Shown here piece by piece: positions 1-11,560 of a DNA stretch of 44,229 bases. The stretch is taken from positions 62,501 to 106,729 of the forward strand of contig CAXKVR010000073.1 in the NCBI GenBank assembly GCA_964058845.1, in the 5' to 3' direction. The notes beneath the pieces are model-generated. The model did no database searches. It was not told the origin of the DNA and saw only the letters and a list, made by a program, of their open reading frames with translations. The stretch's first letter is position 1; each line of letters opens with the position of its first letter. A program made the position numbers and the translations under genes. Origin of the DNA: Carex sylvatica. Lineage: Eukaryota; Streptophyta; Magnoliopsida; Poales; Cyperaceae.

Positions 1-1055
1 GTGATGATAATTGCTGGGTGCTTAATTTGGACATATATGGACTATCCAAAGTATCCATGTATTCTAATTTCTTCACTTGGCTTGACTTAATTTCCATTAT
101 CATTATCATATGTGATTAAGTAACAAATCCAGCTCATCAAGCAAGAATTAATATTTAATTTCAAGGACATTTTTCACACACATTTCATTGCAATTCATTA
201 TCTCTGCCAGTGCCAGCTGAGTTTTTTTTTTTCCTCAGACAGGAAACAAAGAAAACAAGTCACTCTACCACCAGATATATGAAATGAAGTATTGTCATTG
301 TTCTTCTCCATTTTTCCCTAGTTCCCATTTCTCCATTACCCGAACCTCTTTTCATTTCTGTTCCACCATGCAATGGAGACATGCAAATGGAGAAGGGGGG
401 GAAATGGAGGGCAATGTAATGATCTTCCAATTGTTAGTTGGACAGAATGAAGCAAAATCCAATTTGCTACTCTCCTGAGTCCTGATGGGAAGGAAGAGCA
501 AGGCTTTTGTGCAGGTGATTGGTAAAAGACCTAACCAACGAATGGTTCAGATCAGAATCATCAGATGTAGTGGATTGGAATTAACTTGGATGGTTGCTCG
601 AGCCTTGAGATTAGATATTATCAGACAGAACAGAATGTATTTGATTTTTGACCCCATTCCGTAGCTTTAAAATATGACTGACTGTCCCTGACATGATCAC
701 GATCACATGACTGCTTAATTTTGATCAAACACAATATTGACAATTAAATTGTGATCAAATACAGTATTGACACAAATTGTCATCATCCCATTCTTACCTA
801 GCAGTAGCAGTAGCAGAGGTAAGTATAGAGCATGGTTGTTTTTCCTTTTTGCTTCCTGAACAAAACAAAACAATTACATCTCATCACATATTCCCATAAG
901 CATGCATGCCAACCCATGTATCTGATCAAGCCATTGCATTTCCACAAATTTCAGTTATTAAACTTGTCACTAAATAAGCTTAGCTTACAAAATTCACACA
1001 ATGAGTATCAGAAAATAATTAAAAAAAGAAAAGAAAAAAGAGGGCACTAGTTGAG
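1..1055. other. Intergenic DNA beyond the 3' end of the TFIIF beta gene
   Basis: No supportable gene was found. The small open frames here have no recognisable domain and biased composition. Two similar AT-rich segments around 715-780 share the words TTGATCAAA/GTGATCAAA followed by ACA(A/G)TATTGACA, a short imperfect direct repeat. The stretch nearest 1055 is probably the 3' untranslated region and terminator of the minus-strand gene. Confidence 0.5.
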
Positions 1056-2707
1056 TTAGACATTGTCTTTGTTATCCTCAGTGGCTCTCTTATATTCAGG
1101 TTTGAGCTCATGGGTTCCTTGATTCGGACCTCTCTTGTTGTACACACAGAGATCATTCAGTATCTCCTTCAAAAATTGCTGCACCAATTAAAAACAAAAC
1201 ACAACTGTTAAAACTAAGGCTCTGAAAAGTGACACTGGTTCAGATCTTGAAGTAATGGCACCAAAATAGTTTGTACCAGATGGATGTGTTAGTGAGTGAA
1301 TTACCTCAGGCTGATCAGTTTCTTGCACAAGTTGTTTAAGGGCCCAGTTTGGTTGTCTCTCAAAGAGTTTAAAGATGATATCTTCCATCTCACGTCTGTC
1401 ACGACGTGTCCTCTTCATCTCCGTTCCTTTTGTTGGCGTCACCTTCTTTTGCTTGTCCTGCACAAACAAATAGTTTAGGAAATAAATTTATTGCAATAAA
1501 GAAAAAAAAAAACAGAGAGAGAGGAGAAAAGCTGATAATTTCAAGAAGCTGGAAATATTATTTTACCTTCGATCCAGAAGACACCAAACCAACCATTCCA
1601 GGCATTGGCCTCATAAGCACCCCATGGTCATTATCTAATACCTACAGACCAAAAAAATAGTATCAAACATCCAAATATTTAACTGCATCATTTTCTGCTT
1701 TTGTGTTACAATGTAATGATTACCACAAATAAGGCATAGCTACTATTTAGTGGTACTGTTTATTCTTATTGTTGCAATAACAAAACCAATTATCTTTCCA
1801 ATAACAAGATCCAAAAAAAAGCAATATGTTAGTACCTGTACTTGTCGTGTTTTAATCATAGATTTGTTTGTTCTCTCACGGCATAATTTTCCATATTCAC
1901 CAAAATTATCACTATGTGGTTCCATGTCAAATTTGTGCTCAACTCTCCCCTCCAATGCTAGCTTCCCTGCATAATTCATAATAAACAGTTTTGCTTCAAC
2001 TTGTGTTTAAATTCCTCATGCTGACAGCAACACTACTCCAAAATCAGGTTTGGGTTCAATTCATACAAGCAATATTCAATTTGGATGCTCACAAGTTGAA
2101 AGTTGAAACCCGATACCGGTATCGGTACACATAAGCTGGTATGCACAATTGCTGATTCAAGAAGTTTAGAGCTGAACTGAACGAATAAATCATAAGTTGT
2201 CCTATCAAACCTAAATAGTGAAATTCAATCTGAATTTAACCTATCTGTACATCAACAGCAGAGATAAGCCCCAATCTAACATTTTAATTTATTACAAATG
2301 AAGTAGCAGTGTGTATTGTATTGCATTGCAAAGAGAAGAGGCCCCAATTAAGCATGAAATGAAGTGGAATATTATATAGAGAGACCTTGATTAGACTCGG
2401 AGAAGATAGTCATAGGAACAAAGTCCTTGAACATATTTAGAGAGTAGCTCTTGGGCGTGTGGCCTGAGTCTGTCTGGGCCATTTCCATCTTAAACTGCAT
2501 AGCGGAGGATTCATCGGGATTGAGGAGATCGAGGGAGAGAACGACTTTAGCTACGATCGGGTTCTGAGTGGGATCGCCGGAGCCAGACGAACCGGAGGCG
2601 GCGCTAGCAGCTTGCCAGGATCGGGTCACCACAGGCGGGCACTTCATCAGCCACACCGACTTGTCAGCCCGAGTCGTTTCCAGCGTGTATTTTCCTTCGT
2701 CCGACAT
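1056..2707 (-). CDS. Transcription initiation factor IIF subunit beta (RAP30-like), 5 exons
   Basis: This encodes the small subunit of TFIIF, a general factor that binds RNA polymerase II in the nucleus and helps deliver it to the preinitiation complex. Exons on the minus strand are 2707-2386, 1966-1836, 1641-1567, 1457-1305 and 1178-1056. All have GT-AG borders and compatible phases, giving 267 residues, the usual size for plant TFIIF beta. The N-terminal half (about residues 1-150) matches the dimerisation region: a start MSDEGKYTLETTRADKSVWL, a conserved KCPP segment and a GKLALEGRVEHKFD block. The C-terminal part (about 177-250) is the winged helix, with RRDRREMEDIIFKLFERQPN and LKQLVQETDQPEQFLKEILN. 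The start is the first ATG of a frame opening with the conserved N-terminus. The first exon is GC-rich compared with its surroundings. Recognised by family memory; no search was run. Confidence 0.93.
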
Positions 2708-4100
2708 AGTATGAAAGACAGATGCACGAGAAGAGCGAGAGCGAGAGATAGAAAATCAAGGACTAACCCGATGCAGTGCGCGCCGACTGTTGCTCTCGAC
2801 CAGAGCCGTCGCTCGGCGAGGGGGTCGGAAAGGGGGGTCAGAGCGATTCCTCGGGGAGAGGGACTGGAACAACGAGGTTTCTAGCAATTGGGTGCGCCGA
2901 GAGAGAGAGGAGCGCGAGGGTCGGGGGAGAGGAGGGTCGGAGGCAATCTAGGTTTAGGGACGGGTCGGGTCGGGCGGGTACGGAAGTAATTCGGACCGGA
3001 TTTGTCCGGATTTTGAACCAATAACCGTATCCTACCCGTTTTATACCCGTACCCGTGTACTCGTTTATCTGATTCATACCCAAGTTCGGGCACGAGTACT
3101 CCGGGTACCGGGCACGGGCGGATAGAATACGGGCCGCTCGACCCAGGTATTTGCAAACCTCTACTTATCACCATAGTTCAACGCAAGACTAAGGATTCAT
3201 GCGTATATTGGTGTTATATGATTTTCTACTATATGTAATTTAATTTGTATCCACTTTATTATGTGTATGACTTCTTGGTCATTTGCAAAATTACGGTGTG
3301 CACGTAATAACATATGAATTTTGCAGAAATCAATAATAAAATTTGAATTTTAAAATATTAAGATGGTAACTAAAATGATTTCGGATCATATAAAAAGTAA
3401 TTATAAGTAATAGCTGGTCCAACAAATATTTGCATTTTTTTCGCAACAGCCTAGGAGTATCTGTATCTCCATCTTTGTAATGATAAAATAAATATTTGTC
3501 AAATGAAGAATTAAATTTTTTTGTTGAACATCAATTGAAGAATATTTTGACATATAAATTTTTATTTTGTTGACGTGGTAAAAAGAATTAGTTTTAGAAT
3601 TAACAAAAACACTTATTTTTTTTGTCATTTGAAGATTGAGAATGCTCATACAACTTTTAGATAAATTATTAATTTAACAAAATAATTAAATACTTAACAT
3701 TTGGAATTGAAATGATTAAAATTAGAATGATAAACTAATTCTACTCTAACCTTTTTCAGATCACAATGTGACAGCAGAGTGGGAGATTATTCTCTGCAGA
3801 GTTTTTTCGTGCGGAGTCCTGTAGTTCTTTTTATCTGATCTGTTTGTTTTCAATCAGACGGATCAGAATAGAGAACTATTTTTTTTAAATCAGATTAAAA
3901 GCTCCACACAACTCCCACAGAAAAACTGATAGCACTCCGGAAGCAGAGCAGACGGACCCATCTTTTTTTCTTCCTCATAATTAACGAAACTTACCTTTAC
4001 GCAATTACGCTACCCCCAATATCTATTTCTCTTCCGATCTCCAAAACTCCAATAGGTATTGGAATTGGGGGATCGTTAAAAAAACAAAACAAAATCAAAT
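2708..4100. other. Divergent intergenic region between the TFIIF beta and GIL1-like genes
   Basis: This holds the promoter and 5' untranslated region of the minus-strand TFIIF gene (GC-rich, about 2708-2940), a hAT-like fragment (2945-3165) and AT-rich DNA. At about 3775-3960 a loose inverted repeat with CTCTGC and GTTTTTC blocks may be another decayed foldback element. No gene is supported; open frames on both strands at 2612-3174 are by-products of GC-rich composition. Confidence 0.5.
2945..3165. mobile_element. Probable degenerate hAT-type MITE
   Basis: A block of GGGTCGGG/CGGGTA and TACCCG-type motifs in both orientations ends on the right with GGTATTTGCAAACCTCTA. Its reverse complement, TAGAGGTTTGCAAATACC, resembles the ends of many plant hAT non-autonomous elements. 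The left end near TAGGTTTAGGGACGGG is a weak partner, and I saw no clean 8-bp target duplication. It lies just upstream of the TFIIF beta gene. Confidence 0.4.
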
Positions 4101-4154
4101 CTGAGGAATCAGTCACTCTTACACACACACACAGACTACAAGGAAGAATCGGAG

Positions 4155-4346
4155 GTGAGTCTCTTCCATTCCATTCCTAGGGTTTTTTTTTTTTTATATA
4201 TATTTTTTGTGTAGAAAAAGCGGCCAGTCGGTTTGGAAAATCGCCAAATAATCGGATCGCGGTCTGCCGATTGATTCTTGAAACCAGAGGGAGGTAGCAA
4301 CAATGTCTGATTTGACCAAATATATATATATATTTTTAATTTGCAG
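4155..4346 (+). other. Probable 5'-UTR intron of the GIL1-like gene
   Basis: A donor GGAG|GTGAGT and an acceptor TTTGCAG|GATA frame a 192-nt AT-rich segment just before the first coding exon at 4407. Removing it deletes an upstream ATG (near 4303) that would otherwise precede the real start. Inferred from splice signals only. Confidence 0.5.
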
Positions 4347-4406
4347 GATATTTGATTTATCTTCCAAGTAGAAAGTTGATTGAGAAGGAAGAGTGAGGAA
4401 GTAAGA

Positions 4407-6612
4407 ATGCTAAGAGCTGGACAGAAGGAGAACCAAAATAATGATAAAGTCTATCCTCAACCTCTCGATGAAAGCCTAATCAATCAGAATACCACTTCCA
4501 TGGATTCCCTTATTGCTAAGATTTTTACCAACATATCCTCTCTCAAGGCAGCTTATATCCAGCTCCAAGATGCACACACACCTTATGACCCTGACCGCAT
4601 TCAAGCTGCTGATAAGCTTGTTATAGAGGAGCTCACCAAACTCTCTGAACTTAAGCACTCCTATAGGTATACGCAAGAGGGTAAATTTATTCAATAATTA
4701 TTTAATTAAAAGTTCCTTTCTGCCATTTCTGTGGTCTTCTGTTGGTTGTCAAACAGTGTAGCTGACAACTTTGGGTCATATTATCACTGAAATCTCAATC
4801 AGACTTCTAGATGCTGGATTAGGAATAAAAAAAGTCTCAATTGGTATCTGCTACTGGGGTTATCCCTTGCATTGCTGCCCATTGTTATGTGTTTCTTCAA
4901 CATTCTAGTCTGAAGATTTATTTGTGATGCTTAGTGTTTACTTCTCTTTCAATACCCGCTCAAATAGAGAGCTTAATACAATCTTGGATGGGTTTTTAGT
5001 TTGGGTAGAAGCTGCTTCTTATAATATGATGTTTCTGGTAGTTTGTAATTCAGTTTTGTGAGAAAGCTGCCAGCTGTTTGCTGCTTGTTTAAAAAAACAT
5101 AAGTAAATAAAAATTATGATCCAAATCCAGCATTGAAGAACCTGGCCTTATTATTGCCAATCATAGCTTCCATGCATTTCAGTGATTTTCTTATATGATA
5201 ATATTCCAAACTGTAATTCTCCCAGAATTCAAAACCAAGCTTTGAGCTGCTGAAGTAGATTTTCACGTGATCTGATTTGTTTGGTAAGTTACCAATAGGA
5301 GTTGTTTGGATGATTTGGTCCCTTAACCGGCAAGCAGATGATTGGTTTATGTTGTTATTTTGTGGAACAGAATCAGTACCTATTCCAATGGAATAGTTTT
5401 TCTTGCTTAAAAATAGTTGGGTTATTACAGAATAGGAATTATAATTGGGTCTGCCAACAGTCCTATTCTACATTATTTGGAATTGATATGAAATTGCATG
5501 ACAGTGTGGGGTGCATTGCTGGATTGTGCACAATATGTGCAGGGATATTTAGAAATTCTCAAATTCTGGTAAATCATCTTGGATTTCTCTTTTGCCTCTG
5601 TCAAAATAACTCTTTTGTTCTGTTGCCTTTTCCTTACGAAATGACAATAAAAAGAGAGACCAGTAATATTAAAACGATCGCATATACTAGCCTCAATCTA
5701 AAGAGAATTCCTAATGTGCCCTGATCTTTAATTAAAATAATCTTTATCAGCTCTGTAAAAACACTCGGATATTTTTTTTTTTTTAAGCAGCTGATGCGTT
5801 CAAACCCAAAGATTAAGAAAATAACAAAATAAAACATAATAACTTCAAAAGTCAGGTGTAATTACAACACCCAAAATAATTAAATTTCCATTTTAGTTGA
5901 ATAACTTTACATTGACCAAAATGAACTTCTTCCATGAAATAAACAAAAAAAATAATGTCTACCTAGAATCAAACTTTATCAAGCATTTTGATATCTCATA
6001 TTCTGATTCAGTATTTTGGAGTACAAAAGTAGGAAAAAAAGAAATTCCAGATCCCCGGCAACATTACCATCAAATCTCAATCAAAACTTAGCTAAGAGCC
6101 TAGTATTTAATCTCTAAACCTTGCTATACCACTTCCATCCTAACCTAACAAAATGAGCTGATCCAGTGAGTTGGATTCGGCTTGAGTTCGGATCAAGCTT
6201 GAAGTTGAACCAAGCTAGCTTGATATCCCAAACTTGAATGAATCTCAACATGAATACTGAGATCGTTTTTGGCTTGCTACTGTTTGGAGTTGCTTGCATT
6301 GTTCACTAGTAACTTGTTTTGATCCAGTAGTTTGAGGCACCTTTGTGTGAGGTTTTGGTAATGGAGCTTGAGATGCCCAGGGATGCAAATGGATCGGATA
6401 TTATATTATCCGTCCGTATCCAGAAATTAGATACGGACACCTGAATATCCGTGCAGATACGGATATGGATATGGTTATATATGTTAATTATTCGCATCAG
6501 AATAATAGATATATACCATATAGTTTAGTATATATTATGAAAAATTTATGGATATCCGATCCGTTTGCACCCGCATGCCCCCATGGATCTGCTTCAGAAA
6601 GAGGAAGAGATT

Positions 6613-6647
<35 letters not shown>

Positions 6648-8000
6648 GTGATAGATCAAATCAGTTTGGATTTAGCTTGACTTCTAATCAAGCGAATGGC
6701 TATTGGGTTGAACTCTTAGGTTGAACACAAGCAAGCTGAAACCTCTGAGCTAAACTCGCTGTTCTCACTAACCCAAGTCTTCATCCAAACACACCCTAAA
6801 TGATTCCTGTAACTTCCTAGCACATCCAAACAGCTATTACTAATCCCATTCTAATTCATAATGAGATGCAGCTGGTGATTGTAGTTTGTGCTTAGTACTT
6901 TACTAGGCTTTTCCAGTGGTATAATATGGTTCCGCATTATATTAATAATCACTCTGAACCTTTATTACAGGGACCGTAACCCTAAAACCATCTCAGCTAC
7001 ACCTCAAGATGCACGCCTTCTTACAGAGATTCAACAACAGCAAAACTTACTGAAAACCTATGAAGTCATGGTAAAGAAGTTCCAGACCCAAATCCAGACC
7101 CGAGACACTGAATTAACCCAATTGCAGTCCCAAATTGAGGAGGCCAAAAGTCGAAAGGCAAAATTGGAAAAGAAACTGAAACAAAGAGGCCTCCACACAA
7201 AGGATGGAGAAAATGAAGAAGAAGAGGAGAGCTTTTTTTCTGTTGAATTAACCCCTAATCTTTTCACAAATACTGTAGAAGCTGCCTATAAATCCATTCA
7301 CGATTTCTCTAAGCCATTGATCAATATGATGAAGGCTGCAGGATGGGATCTAGATGCTGCTGCTGATGCCATAGTGGGCTCAGGAGTGGTTTATGCAAAG
7401 CGAGCTCACAAGAAATACGCCTTTGAGGCTTACATCTGTCAAAGGATGTTTGTTGGGTTTCAAGAGGAGAGTTTTTCCATGAAATCTGGACATGGAACCG
7501 AAAACGGAAACGGAAATGTTTCTGTTTCTAATGAGGGGTTCTTCCACCAGTTTTTAGCAGTCCGGGCTATGGACCCATTAGATGTGCTTAGCCAGAACCC
7601 GGATTCGATATTTGGGAAGTTTTGCCGGGCTAGGTATTTAACTGTTGTGCACCAAAAAATGGAAGGTTCATTTTTTGGAAATATGGATCAAAGGAATTAT
7701 GTCATGAGTGGAGGCCACCCACGGACCCCATTTTATCAGGCCTTTCTCAGAATGGCAAAGTCTGTCTGGCTTCTGCATCGACTGGCGCACTCGTTTGAGC
7801 CAAAAGTCAGGGTTTTCCAGGTAAAACAAGGCACTGAGTTTTCTGAGGTTTATATGGAGAGTGTGGTCAAAGATGTAGTTATATCTGGGGAGGGAGCAGA
7901 GAGGCCTAAGGTTGGTCTCATGGTCATGCCAGGCTTCATGATTGGTACCAGTGTGGTACAGTCCAAAGTTTATCTGTCTGGGGTTTCTTGTGCTGATTAG
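4407..8000 (+). CDS. GIL1/IRKI-like protein with DUF641 domain, 2 exons
   Basis: This belongs to the plant-specific DUF641 family, which includes GRAVITROPIC IN THE LIGHT 1 (light suppression of gravitropism) and IRK-interacting proteins. The biochemical role of this member is unknown. Coding exons are 4407-4666 and 6971-8000; the AG|G junction rebuilds an Arg codon within HSYRDRNPK. The product has 429 residues. Residues about 30-90 carry the family start, SMDSLIAKIFTNISSLKAAY, then QLQDAHTPYDPD. Residues about 105-170 form a heptad-rich coiled coil beginning LLTEIQQQQNLLKTYEVMVK. The C-terminal half holds AAGWDLDAAADAI, FCRARYLTVVHQKMEGSFFG and a closing VMPGF segment. The start is the first ATG after an in-frame stop and gives a typical length. 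The single 2.3-kb intron carries a hAT-like MITE and a 31-G run. No transmembrane segment is seen. Confidence 0.92.
6378..6577. mobile_element. hAT-like MITE within the GIL1-like intron
   Basis: The left end CAGGGATGCAAATGGATCGG matches the reverse complement of the right end (GGGTGCAAACGGATCGG). The interior is rich in ATCCG/CGGATA words. A possible decayed 8-bp target duplication flanks it (GAGATGCC on the left, CGCATGCC on the right). The termini resemble other plant hAT-type non-autonomous elements. Confidence 0.5.
6615..6645 (+). repeat. Uninterrupted run of 31 guanines
   Basis: Thirty-one consecutive G residues follow AGATTTT and precede TTGTGATAG inside the large intron of the GIL1-like gene, on its sense strand. 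Long pure G runs are rare in plant genomes and prone to length error in sequencing. If real, the intronic transcript could fold into G-quadruplexes. Confidence 0.85.
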
Positions 8001-9191
8001 AGTTTTAAGAGAGACTGGGTGAGACTGTATTGGTCGTTTGGGCTAGAATGTGTGTTCTTAGTATTACTTGGAGAGCAGAGACTGAATTTGTAGATATTAT
8101 TATGCTGTATTGTTGTTATTAGAGTTGTTCTATGCTTTGGACTTGTAATAGTAATCTGTCAGTTGTGCAATTTTTTTTTAATTATGTCTTTCTAGTTTTT
8201 GAGCACTGAATTTATAGTTTCCCTGTGGCAGATGAGCATTGTGCCAGTATCTTTAGGGTTGGTTTAAATCATATACCTGAGAATTTCAAATGTGAGAATT
8301 TCAAATGTTGATCAAATAGATGTTATCTTGGCCCATCACAAAAGACCTTGAATCTGGAACTGAGAAATTACATATCGATAATAGAGAGCAGATACAATTG
8401 AAATACAAAGCTAAATTTCACTTGTGATGTTACTAAACAGGCAGCTAGTGACCTATTTCTGTTTGTTGCACAGTTAGCTAACTAGAGTAAAAGCACAAAA
8501 CGCATTGTAATGGGTCTAGTGCCATGTGCTTGTGTCTCCAATATTCTCCATAGGAAGATGCAACTGCAAGGGGTGGCTCCACCTTTGCTTGGTTTGTGTA
8601 CAAGGGAAGGGAGTAAATGGCCTAATATTCTGGCTAAGCTAATAATTAATGTTTCGAAGAGCTCATTGTTTTCTAGGTAATTTTGTTTGTCTTCTAAATA
8701 TGATTCAATTTTATATATAAATGACTTAGTACACCTCATTATTGAGCGAGCCTAAAAGCAGCCTACCCTGATTATTAATTGTTATGGCCATGGGTCTCTA
8801 AAGAAAATATATATACATATAGGCTGCATATTAATTAATTAGGTGCTTAGCCTTCAATTCGCTTGTGGGACCATCATCATCATATAAAGAAAATTACAAG
8901 GACCCGTGACATCGATCTATGGCAAGTTGGCAACTATTCAAATTGTACGTCGATCGGAGGTGGGCCCCACTTGCAGGAGAAGATGTGCTAATTAACTACT
9001 CAGGATAAATGACAGGATGTGCTAACTGGGTCGGGTCCCAGTACCAGCCATAGGATCGATCATATACGATATATATACCATTACTAATACCATTACTATA
9101 TATGTGTGTGTGTGTGTGTATCAAAACCCCTCCACCTATGACTATGAGCCACAGAAAGGGGAGAGAAGCAAACCAAGAAATTAAGGAGAAC
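8001..9191. other. Intergenic DNA between the GIL1-like and PMEI genes
   Basis: The first part is probably the 3' untranslated region of the GIL1-like gene. Near the PMEI gene, a TATA-like stretch (ATATATATACC, about 9067-9078) is followed by a (TG)n microsatellite at 9101-9118. No other gene is visible; a minus-strand open frame at 8482-8739 has no recognisable feature. Confidence 0.5.
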
Positions 9192-9818
9192 ATGAAACGG
9201 AGCAGTTTATTCTCACTTGCATCAACCCTCCTACTGACCACAATCTACTTGTTGGCCGGTCCAGTCACCATCTCGGTCGCCTCAGCTTCATCCAACCAGG
9301 CTGATTTTGTGTGCCGGTCTTGCAAAACCACCAGTTATCCTGATGTTTGTTACAGCTCCCTCGCCAAATACACACCATCTGTCAAACGAAGCCCCCGCCA
9401 ACTTGCCTTGGCTGCACTTACTGTCAGTGCTGACAAGGCCCGTTCTGTATCCAGTTTTGTGGCCCACATGTCAGCCAGGCCAAAACCAAACAGTTTCTCT
9501 GAAACCGAGCAGTCAACTTATCAAGACGGTGCAATACGAGATTGCATCGACAATTTGAAAGACAGTGCGGATCAGTTGAAACGGTCGCTGAAAGAAATGG
9601 GGCGGTTGGGTCGAGCCACGAGTGCCCGGTTTGCATGGCATTTGAGCAATGTGCAGACCTGGGCTAGTGGGGCCCTGACGGATGAGCAGACGTGCCTTGA
9701 CTCGCTTTCGCAGTCGCCAAGTTCCCGGGTAACGGTAGCCATAAAGAAAAAGGTGGCCGATGCGGCACAAGCAACAAGTAATGCATTGGCTCTGGTGAAC
9801 CGGCTTGGACCGCACTAG
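9192..9818 (+). CDS. Pectin methylesterase / invertase inhibitor (PMEI domain), secreted
   Basis: This is predicted to be an apoplastic four-helix-bundle inhibitor of pectin methylesterase or invertase. It is a single exon of 208 residues. Residues 1-32 form a signal peptide (basic MKR start, hydrophobic LASTLLLTTIYLLAG). The mature domain shows the family cysteine pattern: Cys44 and Cys53 in CKTTSYPDVC (first disulfide), and Cys118 (RDCIDNL) and Cys168 (TDEQTCLDSL) for the second. The typical VQTWASGALTDEQTC motif is present. Cys41 is additional. Upstream in-frame ATGs at 9102, 9138 and 9144 extend the frame, but the peptide they add starts in a TG microsatellite and would bury the signal peptide, so 9192 is chosen. 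Family assignment is firm; sequence alone does not separate PMEI from invertase inhibitor. Confidence 0.92.
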   Translation: MKRSSLFSLASTLLLTTIYLLAGPVTISVASASSNQADFVCRSCKTTSYPDVCYSSLAKYTPSVKRSPRQLALAALTVSADKARSVSSFVAHMSARPKPNSFSETEQSTYQDGAIRDCIDNLKDSADQLKRSLKEMGRLGRATSARFAWHLSNVQTWASGALTDEQTCLDSLSQSPSSRVTVAIKKKVADAAQATSNALALVNRLGPH

Positions 9819-10440
9819 GTTGCTGATGAAGCTGATGGAGCTGATGTGGTAATTTTTGGGTTTTACCAGACATTAATTAATTAGTATGTGCTGCAATTGC
9901 AATTGTATATTAATACAGTAAATAGTTTGATTTGTGTGGAATATTAATATATTCAAAGATATTTTGATGCAATAAGTTTAATTAGCTTTTTGTTGGATTC
10001 TAATCGATTGAACTTTAATTCGCATCCGATTTGAACGAGCATATATGATATATCCTATCTACCCAAAAATATAATATAAAATTGCAATTGCTCTGGGGGA
10101 CGAATATTAATTCAAGTATTGATTAGAGTTTTGTTAATGCGCACTTGCACACAAGTGATTACAAGTCGGTTGTTTTCGCTACTTTGATAATATTATCTTT
10201 TTTCCTTCGTGCGCTTGAAAATAATTTCTTTTTTAAAGCAGCAAAAAGCATGATAGTTCCCTATTTAATTTAAAACGAAGGCCTTTTTTTTTTCTTCATT
10301 TTTTTTGCTTGGTATGTACCTTTTAATAACTTAATTATTAGCATTGATCTTATCAGCTATTGCCGACCGCACTCGAGATTTTGGATAGCTAACAAACACA
10401 CACACACACACCCCAACACACACACAGCTTGGCTGAGTAT
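9819..10440. other. AT-rich intergenic DNA downstream of PMEI
   Basis: This is probably the PMEI 3' untranslated region followed by unremarkable AT-rich DNA. A CA-rich microsatellite lies at about 10393-10425. No gene is seen. Confidence 0.45.
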
Positions 10441-10905
10441 TTTTTTTAAAGAAAGCGTCTAATTGTCCACAGAAAAATTGTCATTTGACATGTGCGAATC
10501 CTGTAAATTTAATAATTCAATGCTATAACTTATAAAAACAATCTTATAAAAAACGTAATCAAAAATTTCAAACATTCAGAAATTTTCATTAACAGTTGGC
10601 AGCTTGGCCAACTTGGCAAACTAACTGTACTTCGTGCGGGGCCACTTGGCAACTAACTGTACTTTCATTAATGAAAGTTATTTGTGATTAATACTAGTTA
10701 TTTGCGGTTAATGACAGTTTTACAAAAACTTCTAGAACATTCTAAACTCGAAAAACATCTACAAATGACATTTTTTTTTCAAAATAAACCTCAAAAATAT
10801 TTTTTTTCCACAAAATTATAAATTTTATTTTTTTTATTTTTTAAAAAAATTTAAATTTTTTCCTTCAGACTCTCACTGTAAATTTCAATACTGTAAAATT
10901 AACTT

Positions 10906-11190
10906 GCGTCAATCCTGTAAAATTGCTAAATTAATGCTGTAACTTATGTAATAAATATTATAAAAACTTAATTATCATTTTTAACCATCCAGAAACACTG
11001 TCATTAGACTTACGTCAATTCTGTAAAATTACTAACTCCATGTTGTAACTTACGCAACAAATAATATAAAAATATAATTATCATTTTCAAACATTCAGAA
11101 AAACTTTCATTTGACTTGCGTCAATCCTGTAAAATTACTAACTCAATACTGTAACTTATATAATACATCTTACAAAAATTTACAAGATCA
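10906..11190. repeat. Tandem repeat, 106-bp unit, nearly 3 copies
   Basis: Units begin with GCGTCAAT(C/T)CTGTAAAATT at 10906, 11012 and 11118, exactly 106 bp apart. Each continues with a CTGTAACTTA segment and, in the first two, a CATTCAGAAA-type segment. A more degenerate relative lies near 10490-10590. The third unit is cut short. Confidence 0.8.
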
Positions 11191-11234
11191 ATACTCCATA
11201 TCACCTCTCTATCATCTTTTTTCTCCAGATTTTC

Positions 11235-11346
11235 ACAAGATGAATACTGTAAAATTACAAGATGAATACTGTAAAATTACAAGATGAATACTGTAAAATT
11301 ACAAGATCAATACTCCAGATTTTCACAAGATGAATACTGTAAAATT
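11235..11346. repeat. Tandem repeat, 22-bp unit
   Basis: The unit ACAAGATGAATACTGTAAAATT starts at 11235, 11257, 11279 and 11325. A variant at 11301 reads ACAAGATCAATACTCC. The unit shares the CTGTAAAATT core with the 106-bp array just upstream, suggesting one derives from the other. Confidence 0.85.
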
Positions 11347-11403
11347 AATGGGAAAATACTGTCGCCTCTCTATCATCTCTCATCCATGTCGCCTCTCTCA
11401 AAT

Positions 11404-11560
11404 CATCTCCTCATATCTCCTCCATATCTCATATCATCTCCTCATATCTCCTCCATATCTCATATCATCTCCTCATATCTCCTCCATATCTCATATCATC
11501 TCCTCATATCTTCTCCATATCGAAATTATCTCATATCATCTCCTCATATCTTCTCATATC
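11404..11560. repeat. Tandem repeat, 31-bp pyrimidine-rich unit
   Basis: Units of 31 bp built from CTCCTCATATCTCCTCC and ATATCTCATATCAT start at 11407, 11438, 11469 and 11500, with a decayed copy after 11530. The array translates as a repetitive ISSY/HISY-like open frame, which I regard as a by-product rather than a gene. Confidence 0.85.

Noticed and set aside
2612..3174. Several overlapping open frames on both strands
   Set aside because: They arise from GC-rich leader DNA and the CGGGTA-type element, with no conserved domain.
9307..9873. Other-frame and antisense open frames within PMEI
   Set aside because: The PMEI frame has a signal peptide and the full cysteine pattern; the others have neither.
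10906..11560. CRISPR-like array
   Set aside because: Units are contiguous tandem repeats without unique spacers, in a plant nuclear context.
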